Source of the DNA: Deroplatys truncata
Lineage: Eukaryota; Arthropoda; Insecta; Mantodea; Mantidae
Length of the DNA: 64,000 nt
NCBI GenBank assembly: GCA_030765065.1
Contig: CM060990.1
Location: 666,760,618 to 666,824,617, forward strand
Reading direction: 5' to 3'
Shown: positions 44,988 to 56,523 of the stretch, in pieces
How the letters are laid out: the number at the start of each line of letters is the position of its first letter
Position numbering within the stretch: position 1 is the stretch's first letter
The notes under the pieces: generated by a model
The model's input: the letters and a program-made list of their open reading frames with translations, nothing else
The model's database searches: none
Told to the model about the DNA's origin: nothing
Position numbers and translations under genes: made by a program

Positions 44988-45950
44988 TGGACAATTGGAC
45001 TGGAGAGCAACAAGGATTTGCTGTAAAATCTTATTATCTAAATGCGTCCAAGCCTTTCGTAGGGAGTTTCGCTGCCGCTTTCAACTCCGAAAATAAGCAG
45101 AATTTTCGGTATTATGTACAGGAAAATCCACGGCAACTTCATGAGCGGCCCCTACATTCAGAAAACATAACGGTTTGGAGTGATCTCTCTTCAAAATGAG
45201 CCATATTTCTTTGAGGATACCAATAGTCGCGCGCAAAATGTGAATGTAGCTCGTTATGTCACAATGATTCAAAATTTCTTACGTGACCAATTGAGAACAA
45301 GAAATTTTCGTATCAACGAAACGACTTGGTTTCAACAAGACGGCGCAACAGCGCATACTGTACGCATCTCTATAACAGAATTGCGAAATTAGTTTGCCAA
45401 TCACGTCATATCGAGAAATAGTGACATTCCTTAGCCTGCACGATCCTCCTGACTTAACAGCATATGATTCCTTTTTATGGGGGTACCTCAAAGTAAAGTA
45501 TAAGCAAGCAAACCGCAAGACATTCAAGAACAGAAGACAGCAATTCATTCATTCATTCATTCATTCATTATCTGTTTACCCTCCTCTTATGTAGGACTTA
45601 CACCCCCCAGGACTTACAAGCGGGTGCCTGGGGTCAGAGGCCCGTCGAGGAGCAGACACTCATGGATCAGACAGAACATCCAGGATGGGTGATCAGCCCG
45701 ATGCCTGGTATGGGATGAAGGAAGTAGATGAAACGAAATGCTGGTGAAATGGATGAAAGGAAAGGTGATGAGGGAGCAGTTGGTGGAATGAATGGCGGGG
45801 GAAACCGGAGAACCCGGAGAAAACCCGCCACTTCGTCCACCACAAATCCCACATGCAGGCCCCTGGGATTGAACCCGGGCCGCCTCGGTGGGAGGCGCCG
45901 CCAAATTGGAAGCATCACAATCGAAATGTGGAGCGAATGGGAAACTTCAA
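44988..45950 (+). pseudogene. Mariner-like transposase remnant
   Basis: ATG at 44987-44989 gives MDNWTGEQQGFAVKSYYLN, an N-terminal HTH start. Part of the central region is deleted so that ENPRQLHERPLHSENITVW follows soon. After a frameshift come YFFEDTNSRAQNVNVARYV, WFQQDGATAHTV (second catalytic Asp) and, after another shift, PPDLTAYDSFLWGYLK (third Asp region). The SINE then cuts the C-terminus, which resumes at about 45900. The first catalytic Asp segment is lost. Confidence 0.65.
45541..45899 (-). repeat. SINE family 2, 5'-truncated copy
   Basis: The reverse complement matches 40889-41264 from about base 22 to the tail. The left edge shows the tail as (TTCA)n at 45543-45568. The B box is the complement of GGGTTCAATCCC at about 45870. 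The A box is missing at the right end. It sits in the mariner relic, so it inserted after that element. Confidence 0.85.
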
Positions 45951-46319
45951 AACAGTGGTGGACATTTGAAGGACATCATTTTCAAGAAGGAATGATTATA
46001 CGCAAATGTCATACTATGTTCTATGTTTTCATAAAGTAAAAGTTAATGTAATACAATAACTGAAGTTTCGTTTCAGTTTTTCATAATTTCCGGTTTCTTT
46101 GATCCACCCTGTACTAACGTGTATAATGGGTTACCCTGAAGTCAGAAATCGCCTTTTCTTTCTTTCTTTCTTTTTTAAACAGCTGTATGCGTGTTACTTT
46201 TCCACGCAAAAAATAGCGAAGTCGATTATCATGAAGCTTCCTATACAACATAACTCAGGACCCACTTAAAAAACAGGCTCAATGGCATCTTTATTACCTT
46301 GCACAGATGGGTTAAAAAG

Positions 46320-46855
46320 TTAAAGGTTTAATGAACACAGGGGCCACCGAAACCGAGGCAAAGCACCGCACGCAGGCCATCCGGTCCCTTGTGCTTCTAC
46401 CGCGATGAGAAAGGTGACCCGAAGGGTGACCAGATCCGGATGACGATGGGCGTAAACATAAACGGGATCCCTAATGTTTCCAGAGTGAACGCTTCCGACA
46501 CAGCCCGGGCCCACCCACAAGCCAGTAGGAGAGCCTGCCCGAGTGCACCCGGAGGTGGGTCCTGTACCTGGAACGACGTCAAGCAGAAATCTCACAGAGC
46601 GCATACCCACCGCCCAGCCGCAACCCGCCGAACACCGTCGCCTGATCCTATAACCCTGAAACAGATGTCAAAGAAGATGGTGGGTACAGGAAATAAAGGA
46701 CAGGAAAGTCGTAGTAGAAGACAACCACCCCAGCATTCGACTGCCGACCTAGGAAACCACAAAAAACCCATTGGCTCAGTGGGAGGTCGACAGGGGTCAA
46801 ACCCGGAACCTCCCGAATGCGAGTCGTACGCGTTACCTTGGCGCCACTTGTGGTG
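46320..46855 (-). repeat. Long tRNA-derived SINE, copy G
   Basis: Collinear with 7785-8335 (for example 'gacccgaagggtgaccaga', 'cgccgaacaccgtcgcctga', 'caccccagcattcg'). A tRNA-like head lies near 46855-46790 on the minus strand with a degraded B box 'gggtttgacccc'. The 166-codon frame here is read-through. Confidence 0.65.
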
Positions 46856-46879
46856 CAAAAGTGGGTTACTAATGTGGAG

Positions 46880-47200
46880 AAACATTTAATACTTTGCCTA
46901 TAACTGGACGCTATGCCCTGGCTTTAAAACTCCACTCTTTGCATGGCTGTCAGAAACAAACGACTAGCTACTTAGCATAGTACAAAATATTTGAAATTCG
47001 AAAAATTAACAAAGAAGATCTCGGAAATGGTTAATGGAACCAAAACTTTTATTTGGCATAAACTGTGTTTTAACGATATCTGCATTATGTAGCCATAAGT
47101 GTTGTCTTCCAAAAATATAGAAAGCAAACAAAAGTTATGCAAAAGTATAGAACATTCATTTACAATTAAGTAAACTGGTTAAAGTACGATATCTATAGCT
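46880..47200 (+). repeat. T-family repeat, fragment
   Basis: Contains the coding trace 'actggacgctatgccctggctttaaaactccactctttgcatgg', which translates as TGRYALALKLHSLH and matches the conserved peptide of the T copies at 2757 and 19809. 'ttggcataaactgtgttttaacgatatctgcattatg', the T segment that follows the frame, comes next. Both ends decayed. Confidence 0.5.
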
Positions 47201-47555
47201 TTGCTAAATAGTGTTAAAAAGTATAAAATAATTAGTAAGGTTACATTAAAATTGCTTTTGTGGATGTTGACGCTTCCAAAGCCTAAGGTCCACCCACCCT
47301 TTTAAGGATTCCTTTTTTTTTTACAGTAAACTTCTTGGTTAACGACAAAAAAATCGCCATTTTGTCGATAATGCGCATGCGAGTAGGTAATTGTCAACCT
47401 TTCGTAGTTAGGCAAATCCGCTAAATTGCCAATGTTTTGATTTTATCGCACATAAAGGTAAATGCTAAGGAAGTGTATTGCTGATAATGCATTACACCAA
47501 AGAAAATCGCTTGTGAAGATAAGGCAGCTACTGGTTGCTAATTAATCTAAAAAAA
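47201..47555. other. No recognised feature
   Basis: AT-rich spacer. Confidence 0.35.
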
Positions 47556-47559
47556 TTAA

Positions 47560-47844
47560 ATTGAGTTTGATTTATGGACGCTCTTTAACTGCTGTGGTCC
47601 TTAGCGTCCCATTCTATATTGAGCGTGAAAGACCAATAATTTCGTTCAGGGACCTCTTTATTAGGCTTGAGGTTCTTTTACGTGCCATAAATCTACAACA
47701 CGGGACCACCGGCTTTACTTTCCTTCCGAAGGAAGCCATGTTAAGGATTTTTACGCCTGAAAAAATCCATCGCCCTCCGCCGGGTTTGAACCCGCGACCT
47801 CGGGAACTAGAGGCTGGCATGGTAACCACTACACCACGGAGGAC
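47560..47844 (-). repeat. SINE family 3, full-length
   Basis: On the minus strand: head GTCCTCCGTGGTGTAGTGGT (A box), GGTCGCGGGTTCAAACCC (B box), then the family body to 'gtccataaatcaaactcaa'. The acceptor-stem-like CCTCC...GGAGG pairing is retained, showing tRNA descent. It matches 54522-54815 in reverse. Confidence 0.85.
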
Positions 47845-47879
47845 AAGGATTTTTTTTGTGATTTTCCCTGGCTGCAGAA

Positions 47880-48150
47880 AAGGGGAATACTGGAGTGGTG
47901 TACTCTACCACGGTTCTCATTTCATTTCTATTTCATGCTTCAGATTGACTCCGGGACTATGGTTCGATCGATGTCGCGCAGAGGCTTGTTTCCCCGGTCC
48001 CACTGCAGAGGGCGTATCCAAGCGGCTCTCCCGTGGCCGGGTGGTCAAGCCTGAAACTGTTAGGGAACTTGAGCGTCTTTGTCCGCTTGCGCCGGCTTCG
48101 CTCTGCAGCCCATACGTCTCCTGCGGTTCCCTCACCTCTGGGTGACCCCT
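47880..48150. repeat. GC-rich patch related to 12759-13150
   Basis: Shares 'tagggaacttgagcg' and 'ctcctgcggttccctcacctc' with the earlier patch. 'tatggttcgatcgatg' may be a B-box relic. Class unknown. A 194-codon frame spanning 47561-48145 runs through this patch and the SINE and is not a gene. Confidence 0.3.
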
Positions 48151-49473
48151 CCGTTCACTAGTCCAGTCCAGTAGGTTAATCCCTGAAAACGCTCAATTGA
48201 ATTTGATAATTCTTTCACCATTGAAAAAGCACTGTTTTCCCGAGGACCATAAGCTTAGACAACCCTATGCTGAATTTTCAAATTTACGCAACTCTTAATG
48301 CATTTATTTGGAAATTTTACACCAAGTTAGGAAGGTTACCACATTAATAGTGTATCAATTTTTACGTTACCGCGGATATTAATCTACACACCCACACACA
48401 TATTTTCTTTCTATTAGTATAGATAAATATACATATTGTTTTATATATAAGAATAACACATTTTCGCACAATCTGCAATTTAGGGCAAGATTAACGTGTG
48501 GCTTATTATTGTAAATGCAAACGTCACTTATGACGCAACAGTATTTGCGCTTAAATACAACAATGTGACACAGATTCACTCCGTTATAGCACACCTGCAT
48601 TACATTAGTGTCTGTTGTGCAGAATGGGATTTATTTGCTTCACCTAGATTTCTCAACCGGCCGGTAGATTTACAGCTCTTAAAGAGTGACTCTCTGTTTA
48701 CACATTAAAATCATTAGGCATGTTTCTGCTAACCCCGATGTTTCGAAACCGAACTTGTTGGTAACTGTGTGGGTATACAAACATGGAATCAGAGATTTGA
48801 GTAAATAGACAACTGCAGCAAAGGAGAGACTTCCTCTGAGCTATACGCAAATCTCCGAGGTATAACCAGGACGTAATTAGCTGAGCGTTAGTCCCAGGGG
48901 TGGCAATTAATATACCCTTCGGTTGTTTGTCTGCGGAGCGCCACACACACACATTAATGGGGCATATGATCTTTCCTCTACTTCTAAAAAGGCTACGTTA
49001 TCGGCGTAAATCGCGGAGTTTAAACGGCGTCCAGGAAACCTTTTCACACTTGGTGTTCACAAATACATTTAAAAGGTTTGTTGTAGCGATAAATTAAATA
49101 ATGAAGTAACTAACTATAGTCATTCTCTCGTTCTTGCTTGATTTCCAATGTTTTGAAAGAAGACCAAATACACGAGGATAAATTTTAAGAAAGTACAGAT
49201 ATAATATTTCTGGAAAAGAAATAGTGAATTATACACGAGTTCAGTGACGTTCACTCCAGCATATCTCATGTGATAATTGCAACTCCTCCTTTGGTGCGTG
49301 CATTTAAGGTCTTAATGTTAGGTATCCTGGTGTAGTACACAAGCTCCACACATAAAGCATCCCTAAGAAGTTATATCAGGTATCGTGGAGGCCAAGCTAT
49401 GGGGCCGTCTCGTCCTATCCAACAAGCGAAATTCTGTCGCTTGATTTCGTGAACAATCTTCAACTTATATGCA
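48151..49473. other. No recognised feature
   Basis: AT-rich spacer with only short frames. Contains a 'cacacacacac'-like patch at about 48942. Confidence 0.4.
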
Positions 49474-49475
49474 TA

Positions 49476-50928
49476 CAGGGTGGAAGGGACTTATTATATT
49501 CCTTGTAATATGTACTTCATAGAGCTATCACAAACAAGAAGTATAATAGCATTTTCTTCTGTGATCAGACTTTTTCGAAAAAAGAAGTTGTATTTCCAAA
49601 TTAGGTGGTTTTATGCGACGAGAATGTATGGAGATAATAGTTTGTTACTTGTAAGATGGGCAGAGTAGCCTATTTCTGACCTAGTTTTGAGAGTAACTAT
49701 GTGACATCATACAGGGTTTTTGAAATAATCAATAATTTAGGGTTTTATAGACGAATTGTGTTTGGGGACATAGGGAACGTTACTAGGTCAAGGTAGGTCA
49801 GTGTGGGAACCGGCTCCCGTTCGTAAACATAACAACATACCTGAATTGGGGGATGGGGAGACTAGCGGTTTTGTTTTCTTCACGGCAATTAATCCAAACA
49901 AACACGACAAACGGTTGGTATGATATTTTGGCGAAATGACAAGTACAACTTGGTAGCTATTGGCCTACACCAACAGTATGGAAATAATGTCTTCATTGTC
50001 CAATAAGCCTTTCGCGGTCGCTGACGGAAAAGTACAACATGTTTGTCAGCTCCACTAGAAATTGAGTTATCAGAGTAACATCTTACTGTGCATTGAAACT
50101 AACGATTTAGTGATATAAGAACCCGAGGTGTGTTTAGTGGATAATCATACGCACAGCACAAGATTTAGGAGATGCCATCCTTTTCAAATCGTGAGTACCT
50201 TGATATGTTGTTTATGACCTGCAAAACCGCCAGACCCGAATCCTCTGGATTTTTTCTTCTGGGGGGGGGGGAGGCCATGAAAAGCAGAGTCTACAAAGCA
50301 TCAATTGCTGACGTTGAATCCTTGAGATAACGTATTCATTTGCGGAGAAAATGCGCAACATTGAAAGTGTACTCGTATGTGTGAATCGTGTGAATAATTT
50401 GGTTTATTCTTTATTCTTTGCTGTCCATGTTAAAAGTGCTATTTAGTAGACCTGTAAGAGCCTAACTATGTGTTTTTTGCGTTTAAGTATCAGAAAGATA
50501 ATTTGGTTCATTAAATTAGCATTATCAATTGTAAAACATATTTAAGTTTAATGCTGAACTAGCTGATTATTCGTAGATTCTCAGTTTAGGTTATAAAATA
50601 TGTCATTGGAAGATGCAGTTGCAATTATTAGAAGATTACAAACACGAAACGTTTATCTACACTCATGAACCACGTGCCATACAGTGAAAATGAAACATTT
50701 TACGCGCTGACCTACTTCTCGTTTTGAAAGGGAGAGGAGCACCCACACTCCCAGCTAATGGTCGCTGCCGCTGCGACGTTGCAAGCGTGTGTGTTTTGTG
50801 TTATGTTATAAAACCTAAAATATCTCCGCATAAAATGGTCATAGAAAAAATGAAAGATACAAAATATGTTCCAAATAATGAGACCTGTAACTGGTTGAAA
50901 TTGACGTAACGACTTCCCTTCCACCCGG
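49476..50928 (+). mobile_element. Decayed mariner-like element, 1.45 kb
   Basis: TA at 49474-49475 and 50929-50930. Termini CAGGGTGGAAGGGACTTATT and, inverted, CCGGGTGGAAGGGAAGTCGT. At about 50228-50310 there is a frame with RPES-GFFFWG-like and MKSRVYKASIADVE sequence, the region after the third catalytic Asp (compare FFLWGYLK). It includes a G-run (50262-50271) that shifts the frame. The rest of the transposase is unreadable. Confidence 0.65.
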
Positions 50929-50930
50929 TA

Positions 50931-51590
50931 TAGACCAAGTCCTTGTGTAAGTCCCCTTTGTAGTACTGTTCGGGGCATCCTAGTGGTTAACAGGGTTACG
51001 AGCAAAGGAATTTATTATCCTTTCTACTCCCCCTTCAGATACAGCCCTTCATGCTGCTTTTGCAGCCAAAGTGTTGCAGACCTTTGTCTGATAAACTTTG
51101 GATCAAGTGGATCTTTGCGTGGCGTACCTCTGTAGGTCTTTGAAAAGTGATGACAGACGCTTTCTGCAAACTATACAACTGTCTGCGGTTACTTTTGTAA
51201 CACCAGCGCCACCCTGCGAGGATTTTCAGAATTCCTAAAACTACTTGTGAAGCTTAACTATCTCCTCTATTCTTTGCTTCCTCCTGGAATACATTATTTG
51301 CATCGGAGGAATTTTAAAAGCAAGTTAAATTTAAAGAGGAACGAGGAAACATACTTTATTTCCCCAAGTTCAGCTGATAATCAGTATTTTAGAAAACAAT
51401 AAAAAATATTAAAAATATTTTACATTTTACTTTTTATTATATATATATAATAAAAAAAAGTAAAACCTTAAAAAACACATTTACCCAGCACCTCAGTACT
51501 TGCGATAGCAGGTCCCCGCTAAGATTGTCATCTGGAGTGAGATGCCTTAGTGGTCTGTCTGGAAACAACTTGAGTCAATTGGGGAATTCA
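50931..51590. other. No recognised feature
   Basis: Spacer with an AT microsatellite-like patch at about 51440-51460. Confidence 0.35.
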
Positions 51591-51599
51591 ATGTCCCAC

Positions 51600-51680
51600 C
51601 CGTACGTTGTCACAGCAGCTCAATGGTTAGAGCAACCGTACGGAGAGCGGGAAAACCGTGTTCACATACCGGCTTTGGCG
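51600..51680 (+). repeat. tRNA-like sequence (SINE head candidate)
   Basis: 'cagcagctcaatggttagagca' resembles a D-arm/A box. 'gtgttcacataccggc' occupies the B-box place about 45 bp downstream but departs from consensus. It is related in form to 61905-61980. Not called as a tRNA gene. Confidence 0.4.
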
Positions 51681-52674
51681 TTGAATTTTTCAGTTGACTC
51701 TATATTAAAAATGTTATACAGTAGCCAACAAAGAGCTCGTAGGGTAATGCTTCCATTCAAAAATAAATTTATAAGATATGTTGTTTTACCACCTCGCAGC
51801 TTACGTTTGTATCAGCATCACAAACGCTCTCTATTGCGTTATTCACCATGCTTGTTAGTAACCGCAACACTGTGCACAGCAGTGAGAGAACTATACCCGC
51901 TTACCTGCTCTTGAAGGCGGTTACGCAGTAATAAACGTTTTGCGACGTCATAGTCACGTCATGGCCACGTGCTTCCTAGTGAGCCAGAGGGTTAGTCTGT
52001 TTCAGAATGTATTTGCGTGAACTTGCTTGCTGTTTAACAGCGAAATTTGACAATTCCGAGCTACAGATCTACTCGATTGTGCCCGTACCTTTGAGATTCG
52101 TACCCTGAAGGAGAATTAATTGACGAACATTAAGGAAAGATACGCAACTATGTAGTTCACGGGTCTACGACCATTCCAATTCTCCATTCTTGCAACTGTC
52201 ATCATCCGCCTTCATTCGTGACTGAAGCTATAGCGGCCAGTTAATGATGCATCGCCTGGCCCTAGAATATCAATGAAGTCTTCACAGCACCATGCGCAAA
52301 CTAACCCTCTAATATATCTCTATAGCATCAAATGCTCTAGACAGTGAGAATAAATCAGAATTTATTTCACCAAAGCTGTTGCCACTGCTGATTAATGTGT
52401 CAGTGCTGTGTAGCCAGAGAGCGATTATAAAGGTGAACTGGGGACATTTATACAGTATCTGGGTGCCTCGTAAGGTTTCAGTTGGCAAACATTTCTAGAA
52501 ACAGAAGTATATATTTATTCAGAAGAATTTATAGAAAGAGAAAGTATCTCTCTCTCTCTCTCGATGACGGATACGCACTGTTGTGAAACCCTTTCAGATT
52601 TGTGTGATAAACTTTCAGTAACGTATCTTCCCTTTGGTCGTAATTGATTTCTTAAGTCCCATTCCTACTTCCTC
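51681..52674. other. No recognised feature; (TC)n near 52545
   Basis: Contains a short TC microsatellite at about 52546-52562. No gene or family seen. Confidence 0.4.
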
Positions 52675-52972
52675 TACACGTATACTGGGGTAAATAAAAT
52701 GTGGCCTATAATGGAACGGTGTTTTTATATTGGTACTGACGACAAAACCTAGCCCCATCCCCTAACAGCGTGACCACCTCTGTTTTTCAAGCATAGTCCT
52801 AGCCATTGGATTGGCAGGTTACTTCACCTCCCCAGTATGGCCGAACTGCCGAAGGGTAACATTACAACTTAAACCTTATATTTTTATGCTAAATTCCCGT
52901 TTTCTTATTTCCGTTTAGTAGAGGCAACAATTTAACCTTTGTCTCCAAGTGGTTGATGAAAGGTCTCGTATA

Positions 52973-53239
52973 CAGGCTGGACCATTTAAGTTGAGACTGT
53001 ACAATATCTCCAAAACTAAGTGTTGTAGAAAGAAATGTCTTAAATAAACGTTACTTGATATTATGGGGAAAGTAAATGCCATTAGTCGTGTTTTATTTGG
53101 AGGACGTTGTGATGGTCATTTTAGGGTCAATTTAAATTGATCCTAATTGTACGTTCCTATTTAAAAACATTAACTTGACCCTAAAATGACCGGATACTGT
53201 ATAAATGTCCCCATTTTATCTTTAAAATGGTCCACCCTA
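52973..53239. mobile_element. MITE, short relative of 39612-40178
   Basis: 267 bp. CAGGCTGGACCATTTAAGTT after TA (52971-52972) and an inverted end before TA (53240-53241). It contains 'gtgttttatttggagg' and 'cctaaaatgacc' segments of the larger relative. The R copy at 22763 has the empty site with the flanks joined around a single TATA, which confirms the borders. Confidence 0.85.
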
Positions 53240-53482
53240 TATGTAGATGTCGTAGCTGTTGTTCATTTTAACCTCACCCCTTTTAATTCTTCACTCATTT
53301 CTCTAGAAGGCCGAATTATATTGTGTTGGTTTAGCCTTTCCTTGTGTATCAATCGTAGGGAACCTCTTTCATAGAGGTGGTATCCGAATCACCCCTTCAT
53401 TTCACATAGATTATAAACATTGTTCGTTGGTTAGTTTGTATGTTCCTGAATTATTTTTCTGGACAGTCACATAGAGAACTGA

Positions 53483-53625
53483 TACCGGCTGGTGGATTTA
53501 AAATTTGGTTACCTGAAGGTGCAAACCTTACGAATAGAAAAATGCTATGGCGATTACCGGCTGATGGATTTAAAATTTGGTTACCTGAATGTGCAAACCT
53601 TAGAATAGAAAAATGCTATGGCGAT
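53483..53625 (+). repeat. 72-bp tandem duplication
   Basis: Segment starting 'taccggctg.tggatttaaaatttgg' at 53483 repeats at 53555 (period 72). R copy 1 has one unit. The local open frame of 182 codons gets its internal amino-acid repeat from this and is not a gene. Confidence 0.85.
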
Positions 53626-53656
53626 CTAGGGAATGTGCCACTTTTTATGCACGACA

Positions 53657-54180
53657 GTGTACCTAGTAGATGGATATGGTATTGCATATCACCCCAAAAT
53701 TTGATATCGAGATTTCGGCGGAAATACATGTTTCGAGGCTTGCTGAATCCAGAAGAAGCGTTTTTAAAAAAAAGGACCGTGTGTGTGTGTGTGTGTGAAC
53801 AGCGTAACTTAAAAACTAAACCTCGTATACATACCAAACTTTGTATTCAAGTTCAGTACCTTCCAAAGATGCAACACAAAGATTTTCAAGAAGATCCCCC
53901 TATTCCCTACCGCTCTTTACATGGAATTTTTTCGAATTATTTATTATCTCAAAAATTACTCTTAAGGATTTGGATTAAAGCAACATAGGTATGTATATTT
54001 TAGATACTCACATGACAAATAAAATGTATATCTTGAATTTTCTGGGAATAGCCTATGAAGTCCGCTTCATTCGGAAGGGATTTGGATAGTTTTGCATAAC
54101 TGGTAAATGTAAAGAGATAGACCAAATGTAGGACAAAAAAATGCATATAACTTTTTCGTGACATTAGGCATTTTCGTTAT
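53657..54180 (-). repeat. T-family repeat, antisense copy
   Basis: Keeps 'ccccaaaatttgatatcgag', 'ggaaatacatgtttcgagg', a short TG run (about 53780-53798), 'gatgcaacacaaagattttc', 'ctttacatggaattttttcg' and 'cttgaattttctgggaatag'. Adjoins the right end of R copy 2. Confidence 0.65.
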
Positions 54181-54510
54181 AATTGGTTTGAACTGTTCAA
54201 TATGTTGTCATTTTTATGAAAGTGTTGTCGCTATGCACTTGTTTCTCTCAAGATCATGGAAAAGTATGGCATATCTAGGTCAGCTTATAGTCACTCGCTT
54301 TTAAACATCTGACTATCTTTTCGGTTTCCTCTATTCCACTTGTACCTATAGCGAGTGTATGTTATGTATAAAGACTATTTTTTTGCAAAGGTTTGGTTGG
54401 TTAATATTAAGTAAATAGAAAAATAAGCTTTCTTAAGAATAGTTCATAGAAGCTATATAAATATCAACGATAGTGGGTAGAGAAAAACATAAGAATGGAA
54501 CACATAAACC
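54181..54510. other. No recognised feature
   Basis: AT-rich spacer. Confidence 0.35.
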
Positions 54511-54521
54511 TTTTCTAATTA

Positions 54522-54815
54522 TAGTCGTCCTCCCTGGTCTAGGGGTACCATACTAGCATCTAATTCTCGAGGTCGCGGGTTCAAATCCTGCGGAGGGGTG
54601 ATGGAATTTTTCAGGCGTAAAAATCCCTAGCATAGCTTCTTTCGGAAGGGAAGTAAAGCCGGTAGTACCGTGTCGTAGATTTATGGCAGAGAAAAGAACC
54701 TCAAGCCTGATAAAGAGGCTCCTGAGCAAAATTTCCGATCTTTCACGTTCAATATAGAATGGGACGCTAAGAACAATGGTAGTTAAAGGCTGTCCATAAA
54801 TAAAACTCAATTTTC
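54522..54815 (+). repeat. SINE family 3, full-length with target duplication
   Basis: 294 bp. Head GTCCTCCCTGGTCTAGGGGT, B box GGTCGCGGGTTCAAATCC (about 54572-54589), body as in 47560-47844. Flanked by TTTTCTAATTA at 54511-54521 and 54816-54826, an 11-bp duplication. The tRNA-like part has no intact cloverleaf, so it is not called as a tRNA. Confidence 0.85.
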
Positions 54816-54826
54816 TTTTCTAATTA

Positions 54827-55560
54827 GAATTAAACAAAAAATCTAATTCACAAGTACAACGTAGTCTTTTCCATGCCATGTTTGTGAAGATTAGCCGAAA
54901 TTAATTCTTCCACTAAAGTGAGACGATAGTCAGCTACTATTAACCCTATCACTGCTACATAATTGCGTACATCAGTGACCACGTGGTACTGAGTTGTTTG
55001 TTTTCCGCGCGATTTGAGACCACACCCACTTGTCTCGTTTACATCTAATGACACCGTACAACGCACTGTTTGTTTGCACGTCAATATTTCAGTCAAGCAA
55101 GTAGACTTACCACAAATAAACGAGACAAGAAATAATTGCATAAATTGCTTACGACAATGGTAATTCTTCTGTGAAAACAACGAAATCCAAAATGGTACCC
55201 ATATTCAAAATTATCCTAAAAGATGGAACCTATGTGGAAAACAGATCATTCAGAAGGCAGACGGTAGATCCCAGAGACAAAGAACCGTAAAGGACATATT
55301 ATTCATTAGTAATGAAAGGGCTAACGCTTTCGCTGTTGCATACTAATGGGAAATTCGATCGCGTGGTACTGGCTGGACAAACCTGAAGCTATTTCCTGTG
55401 CGCTGAATGCTTTATGTGGGAGTGAATGCTTACTGTAGGTTCAGCGATGTTTTATCTAGTGGGTGGGGGAGCCCTTCCAAGCTGGTAGGGGTTCAGCTAG
55501 TGGAAAGAATAGAGCTGTCCATCGAACGAGTATTGGTTGAAGAAGTTGTTTGTTTGTTAC
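54827..55560. other. No recognised feature
   Basis: A 110-codon minus frame (54848-55180) with several Cys has no motif I can place. No repeat match was seen. Confidence 0.35.
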
Positions 55561-55599
55561 GTTATTTGCACCACGCTTTGGGCGTCAATTTGAGAAAGG

Positions 55600-56523
55600 T
55601 TAATTTTTGGAGGAGTTGTATTATATTTCAACTGTTGGGGAGCCGAACTTGTAGTAGTTGCAACCGCACGTATAGTAAACAGTTTCCGTTAGCCTTCGCC
55701 CCAAATGTACTTTCAGGTGGCCTCTGCCCCAAGTTTAAAACATATTAACTTTGTAATTTACCTGTTTCTTTAGATATTATATTCATGTTTGCCTCGGCTG
55801 CGTCAGTACTTATTTTAGAGACATGGATATCTTGGCAGGGTTTTGGTGCGACAAGAATGTAGGCTTACAGAGATTATAATTTTACTTCACTCCTTTTATT
55901 ATTAATACTTGATACGATTTAAATAACACTTCAGTGATATAGAGAGCTGTGAGATTCTTTAATTACTTGTACTTTTTAACAAGTAAACTTATTTTTCGTC
56001 TCACACGAATACGTATTAAATCTCTAGAGGACGCACAAGCAACGCACCCCGTTATGACCACTGTCTGCAGGCAACTGAGTTGATTTCAACCGTCTAAACT
56101 TCTGTATTTCAAGTCTCTGATTGGCTAATCCTACTGCAATAGAATACCTTCATTTAACTAAAGCTTTTTCTGGTTGTTGATTGGCTATTTTTAAACTGTC
56201 TCAAAATTTACATTATTGCTGCTCTAATAATGACTAGTAGCATTTAAACTTCCTTACTCATTATTGCCTCAAGGTTACCTTATTCTTACCTCATTGTTGG
56301 CAAATTTTAACTTAATATTCTCACAGCTCCTACATTATTAAATTACGTAATATAGTCACATAACATTATTACAGATGGATACAATAATATAAGCATATGC
56401 AATGACTGTTGCATACATTTTAAAAATTATTACAATCACATATTGCTTCAAGGCGGGCTGTTATTGAATTTACATATTATATAATTAGACTGAAATTATT
56501 TAAGTGTTAAAAATACTGCCTTA
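55600..56523 (-). repeat. Q-family repeat, copy 5
   Basis: Ends at the complement of TAAGGCAGTATTTTTAACAC (one base differs from consensus) at 56523. All internal landmarks are present. The outer end keeps 'ggagttgtattatatttcaactgttgggg' and 'gcaaccgcacgtat', and extends further left with weaker similarity. Confidence 0.75.

Larger units (their letters stand above)
44885..46111 (+). mobile_element. Mariner-like element, internally deleted, carrying a SINE
   Basis: The right end complement TACAGGGTGGATCAAAGAAA aligns with the left end 'tagtttgggccaaagacaccgg' and both continue into 'ccggaaatt', giving terminal inverted repeats. The coding remnant is described separately. A family-2 SINE (45541-45899) interrupts the 3' part. 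Left boundary approximate. Confidence 0.65.
52675..53655 (+). repeat. R repeat, copy 2 (carries a MITE)
   Basis: Collinear with 22230-23095 (see that entry for shared segments). It lacks the SINE of copy 1 but has the MITE 52973-53239. Near its right end a 72-bp segment is tandemly duplicated (53483-53625). Confidence 0.7.

Noticed and set aside
46389..46889. 166-codon open frame
   Set aside because: Lies wholly in long SINE copy G and mirrors frames seen in copy C.
47561..48145. 194-codon plus-strand open frame
   Set aside because: It reads antisense through a family-3 SINE and then a GC-rich repeat patch. No protein motif.
53440..53988. 182-codon frame with internal repeat as a gene
   Set aside because: The repeat is the 72-bp tandem duplication, and the frame crosses from an R repeat into a T repeat.
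54522..54600. Functional tRNA gene
   Set aside because: A and B boxes are good but the cloverleaf arms do not pair, and the segment continues into a SINE body with a target duplication.
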